A stretch of DNA of 64,000 nt from assembly GCF_022815645.1 (NCBI RefSeq), contig NZ_JALGRO010000002.1, forward strand, positions 310,001 to 374,000, in the 5' to 3' direction. Below, one piece after another: positions 61,635-64,000 of the stretch. The stretch is from Curtobacterium sp. VKM Ac-2922 (GTDB lineage Bacteria; Actinomycetota; Actinomycetes; Actinomycetales; Microbacteriaceae). The notes beneath the pieces are model-generated. The model had not been told where the DNA came from, ran no database searches, and was given only the letters and a program-made list of their open reading frames with translations. How positions within the stretch are numbered: the first letter of the stretch is position 1; each line of letters begins with the position of its first letter. The position numbers and the translations under genes were made by a program.

Positions 61635-61766
61635 CTCGCGCAGTGGACGCCCGCCCCGGCGTCCCCAATCGCGCAGCCGAAGCCCGCCCCGGCGTCCCCA
61701 CTCGCGCAGCCGAAGCCCGCCCCGGCGTCCCCACTCGCGCAGCCGACGCCCGCCCCGGCATCCCCG
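61635..61766. repeat. Four 33-bp tandem repeats downstream of mazG
   Basis: Units at 61635, 61668, 61701 and 61734, each 33 bp and ending CCCGCCCCGGCGTCCCCA or one or two changes from it. A fifth, degenerate unit starts at 61767 and enters the mazG stop region. No spacers, so not CRISPR. 33 = 3 x 11 keeps all frames open. Together with the preceding two entries this accounts for gene-free 61384-61771. Confidence 0.9.
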
Positions 61767-61771
61767 CTCAC

Positions 61772-62458
61772 TCAGTCGGCGGCTCGACCCTGGGCCTCGA
61801 GCTGTCGCACCGCTGCGCGCAGGCTCTCGATCGGGTCGATCCCGGACCGTCGGGCCTCCGCGATCGCGCCGAGCATGTCGACGCCCCAGCCGGCGTCCGC
61901 ACCCGCAGCCCCGACGCCTGGCTGGACGACGACCCCGGCCCCGGCCCCGGCCCCGGCCTCGGCCGAGCCGACGACGGACGCGACGACCGTGTCGACGTCA
62001 CCCCGCTCCTCCAGGCGCTCCAGCAGCTTCACCGCACGCTCCATCGGTGGCATCGCCCGCGGCACCCCGTCGAACACGCTCGTGCGCGACGACTTCTCGG
62101 CCGCCTTCGCCGCACGCCACACCCGGACGACCTCGTCGACGGTGTCCGCACGCTCGTCGCCGAAGACGTGGGGGTGCCGCCGGACCATCTTCTCGCGGGC
62201 GGACTCGGCGACGTCGTCCAGGTCGAACTCCCCTGCGCGTGCGGCGATCCCGGCGTGCAGGACGACCTGGTAGAGCACGTCGCCGAGTTCCTCGCGGACA
62301 TCGTCGGTGTCGCCGTCCTCGATCGCGTCGACCAGCTCGTACGCCTCTTCCACGGCGTACCGGGCGAGCGATGCATGGGTCTGTACGCGGTTCCAGACGC
62401 AGCCGCTGTCCGGGTCCAGCAGGCGGTCGACGACGGCGGTCAGGTCCGAGACGGTCAT
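61772..62458 (-). CDS. mazG: MazG nucleoside triphosphate pyrophosphohydrolase
   Basis: 228 residues. MazG core: CVWNRVQTHASLARYAVEEAYELVDAIEDGD (about 20-50) with the EExxE-type metal site, then REELGDVLYQVVLHAGIAA (about 55-73) and REKMVRRHPHVFGDE (about 88). Hydrolyses NTPs, limiting mutagenic nucleotides or ppGpp. The C-terminal third is an Ala/Gly/Val-rich insertion (about 165-195) before a helix. In actinobacteria it typically lies upstream of eno; here hisS intervenes. Confidence 0.94.
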   Translation of the reverse strand: MTVSDLTAVVDRLLDPDSGCVWNRVQTHASLARYAVEEAYELVDAIEDGDTDDVREELGDVLYQVVLHAGIAARAGEFDLDDVAESAREKMVRRHPHVFGDERADTVDEVVRVWRAAKAAEKSSRTSVFDGVPRAMPPMERAVKLLERLEERGDVDTVVASVVGSAEAGAGAGAGVVVQPGVGAAGADAGWGVDMLGAIAEARRSGIDPIESLRAAVRQLEAQGRAAD

Positions 62459-62539
62459 GTCGTCAGTATCGGATATCCTGGCCCAGGCGTGTCGGGAAGT
62501 CTGGTCGACGGACCGTTTTCCGAACCCTCACGGAGTCCC

Positions 62540-63718
62540 ATGCTCGCAGCAATCCGTTCCCCACGCTTCAGCGCCATCGCCCTGCTGGCCGCAGCCGTCC
62601 TCGGCCTCGTCCTGGCGAACACGCCGATCGGCCCCGGCCTCGAACACGTCCTCGACGCGCACGCCCCGTGGGGCGCCGTCGGCCTCGACCTGTCGGTCAC
62701 GCACTGGATCAGCGACGGCCTGCTCGCGGTGTTCTTCCTGCTCGTCGCGATCGAGCTCAAGCACGAGCTGGTCGCCGGTGAGCTGTCGAACCCGAAGACG
62801 GCTGTCGTCCCGGCCATCGCGGCGATCGGTGGTGTCGTCGTGCCGGCGGGGATCTACCTGGCCGTCACCGCCGGCACGCAGTACACGTCCGGCTGGCCGA
62901 TCCCCACGGCGACCGACATCGCGTTCGCGCTCGGTGTGCTGGCGATGTTCGGCCGAGGGCTCCCCTCGACGCTCCGGGTGTTCCTGCTGGCGCTGGCGGT
63001 GCTCGACGACCTGATCGCGATCATCATCATCGCCGTGGTGTTCGCGCACGACACGGACTTCCTGGCGCTCGGCGGCGCGGCCGTGCTGCTCGTGGTGTTC
63101 TGGCTGCTCGGCCGGATGCTCCGCCCGGGTCGCACCGGCCAGGGGTGGTTCATCGCCGGCATGGTCGTGGTCGGCGTGGTGACGTGGTGGCTGGTCTACC
63201 ACTCGGGCGTGCACGCGACGATCGCCGGCGTCGCCCTGGGCCTCGTGCTGCCGCGCCGGCCGGGCCACACCCTGCACGAGCGGGTCGAACCCTGGTCGAA
63301 TGCCATCGTGCTGCCCGTCTTCGCGTTCGCGTCCGCCGCGGTGGTCATCCCGGCCGTGGGCGTCGGCGAGCTCTCCCCCACGTTCTGGGCCGTCGTGCTC
63401 GCGCTGCCGGTGGGCAAGGTCGTCGGCATCACCCTGTTCGGCGTCGTTGCGACACGGCTGTTCCGCGGGCCGGGCCGACCGTCGCTGTCGTTCTGGTCGA
63501 TCGTCACCGTCGGGGTGCTCGGCGGCATCGGGTTCACCGTGTCGCTGCTGATGAACGAACTGGCCTTCGCGGGCAACGCCGAGATCGTCGACGAGGGCGT
63601 GCTGGCCGTGCTGGTCGGGTCCGGCATCGCGATGGTAGCCTCGGCGATCGTGGTCAGCCTGCGCGCGCGGCACCACCGGGCACGGCGCGAGCTCTCCGAG
63701 GCCGAGGCGACGGAGTAG
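62540..63718 (+). CDS. nhaA: Na+/H+ antiporter NhaA
   Basis: 392 residues, twelve membrane segments, electrogenic exchange of Na+ for H+. FFLLVAIELKHELVAGEL (about 69-86), the unwound-helix aspartate in PTATDIAFALGVL (about 120) and the transport aspartate pair in LALAVLDDLIAIIII (about 153-167) are conserved. The C-terminal GGIGFTVSLLMNELAF carries the helix X lysine-equivalent region. It is divergent from mazG with an 81-base gap; ATG 62540 is the only sensible start. Confidence 0.95.
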   Translation: MLAAIRSPRFSAIALLAAAVLGLVLANTPIGPGLEHVLDAHAPWGAVGLDLSVTHWISDGLLAVFFLLVAIELKHELVAGELSNPKTAVVPAIAAIGGVVVPAGIYLAVTAGTQYTSGWPIPTATDIAFALGVLAMFGRGLPSTLRVFLLALAVLDDLIAIIIIAVVFAHDTDFLALGGAAVLLVVFWLLGRMLRPGRTGQGWFIAGMVVVGVVTWWLVYHSGVHATIAGVALGLVLPRRPGHTLHERVEPWSNAIVLPVFAFASAAVVIPAVGVGELSPTFWAVVLALPVGKVVGITLFGVVATRLFRGPGRPSLSFWSIVTVGVLGGIGFTVSLLMNELAFAGNAEIVDEGVLAVLVGSGIAMVASAIVVSLRARHHRARRELSEAEATE

Positions 63719-63736
63719 GGCGGCGGCGCGAGCGCG

Positions 63737-63858
63737 GCAGCCGTCCGGCGGAACGACAGGGTCGCCGTCGTACGACATCGGACATGTCGCGCGGGTGGCA
63801 GCCGTCCGGCAGAACGACACCGACGCTGTCGTACGACACCGGACTTGTCGCGACGAGT
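63737..63858. repeat. 61-bp tandem duplication downstream of nhaA
   Basis: Two adjacent copies (63737-63797, 63798-63858) both beginning GCAGCCGTCCGGC and both containing the palindrome GTCGTACGAC. They differ at a minority of positions. Located between the nhaA stop and the convergent partial gene. Confidence 0.85.
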
Positions 63859-63868
63859 CGGGTGGTGA

Positions 63869-64000
63869 CTACCCGGCCGCGGGCGCCTCGGCCGGAGCGG
63901 CCGCCCCGTAGACCGCGGTCAGGATGCTCTCGACCCACTGGATCAGCGCGTCGTCGGGCAGCGCCTGGTCGTGGGGACGCGGCATCGGGATGCTCGACGC
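63869..64000 (-). CDS. 3' end of an unidentified gene (truncated by the window)
   Basis: The last 43 residues and TAG stop of a minus-strand gene whose start lies beyond 64000. The visible part reads ASSIPMPRPHDQALPDDALI, then QWVESILTAVYG and an Ala/Pro-rich end. The D-D-A-L-I-x-W-V helix is generic. No family can be assigned from this fragment; the open frame, codon bias and convergent position opposite nhaA support a real gene. Confidence 0.6.
   Translation of the reverse strand, partial: ASSIPMPRPHDQALPDDALIQWVESILTAVYGAAAPAEAPAAG

Noticed and set aside
61384..61640. T-box riboswitch in the hisS leader
   Set aside because: The conserved antiterminator bulge sequence is missing and actinobacterial T-boxes are mainly known before ileS; pairing on the opposite strand with its own promoter looks more coherent.
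61384..61761. N-terminal extension of hisS through the 33-bp repeats
   Set aside because: The frame is open only because the repeats are a multiple of three; the conserved synthetase begins right after ATG 61383.
61635..61766. Possible CRISPR array
   Set aside because: The 33-bp units are contiguous with no unique spacers, and no cas genes are nearby.
61397..61771. 124-codon minus-strand frame with 11-residue repeats directly after mazG
   Set aside because: No ribosome site of its own, composition driven by the DNA repeats, and a non-repetitive second half with shadow-like Arg/Pro content. Kept only as a point in the tandem-repeat finding.

Overview
The window is a high-GC actinobacterial chromosome segment. 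A Microbacteriaceae genome, probably close to Curtobacterium, is the best guess. This rests on the mycothiol enzyme Mca, small families typical of actinobacteria (DUF4245, DUF4307, DUF501, DUF6264), GTG starts, an apparent wealth of leaderless genes, and the gene order mazG / eno / divIC / DUF501 and uppS / hlyIII / mca / greA / ilvA. No rRNA, phage, insertion sequence or CRISPR array was seen. About 61 protein genes and one tRNA are supported.

Layout. 1-9.2 kb: mixed single genes (PatB-type C-S lyase, an isocitrate lyase/PEP mutase superfamily enzyme, a divergent XRE regulator / M24 peptidase pair, an MmpS-like membrane protein, NUDIX, YchF, a DEDDh exonuclease, an SRPBCC protein). 9.3-22.3 kb: a complete myo-inositol catabolic locus. 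A ten-gene operon runs on the minus strand from iolC at 22274 down to 10664 (iolC, a Cgl0159-like barrel protein, iolA, iolB, iolD, iolE, iolG, iolH, a transaldolase-like gene, a Gfo/Idh/MocA oxidoreductase). Most junctions overlap or are very short. It is followed by a separately promoted tautomerase and a convergent GntR regulator. Related dyads with TGTC/GACA half sites lie in front of the regulator, the tautomerase and iolC, which suggests one IolR-like regulon. 22.4-29.2 kb: rmuC, glpX divergent from fba, an M18 aminopeptidase, and a TetR/oxidoreductase divergent pair with two operator dyads. 29.2-47.5 kb: housekeeping genes (ispH, xseAB, carbonic anhydrase, fumC, phoH2-like, class V aminotransferase, uppS, hlyIII, mca, greA, ilvA, AI-2E family permease, YcaQ-type glycosylase, htpX-lemA). 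48.3-55.4 kb: a large Ig-like/polytopic surface protein, an acyl-CoA ligase, a ThrE exporter and a fatty acid desaturase. 55.4-64 kb: tRNA, ndh, DUF501, divIC, eno, hisS, mazG and nhaA, ending in the 3' end of an unidentified minus-strand gene.

Non-coding structure is unusually rich. Many intergenic hairpins share the stem sequence GGAC(A/T/G)GGAGGC. Two long palindromes (1289-1341 and 35539-35587) share a core. Directly repeated stem-loops sit beside the tRNA at 55.5-55.7 kb. 33-bp and 61-bp tandem repeats occur near mazG and nhaA. A possible small structured RNA with its own promoter lies between hisS and mazG. At least 13 genes have a TANNNT box 6-7 nt before the start codon, the spacing expected for leaderless transcripts; I used this to choose several starts.
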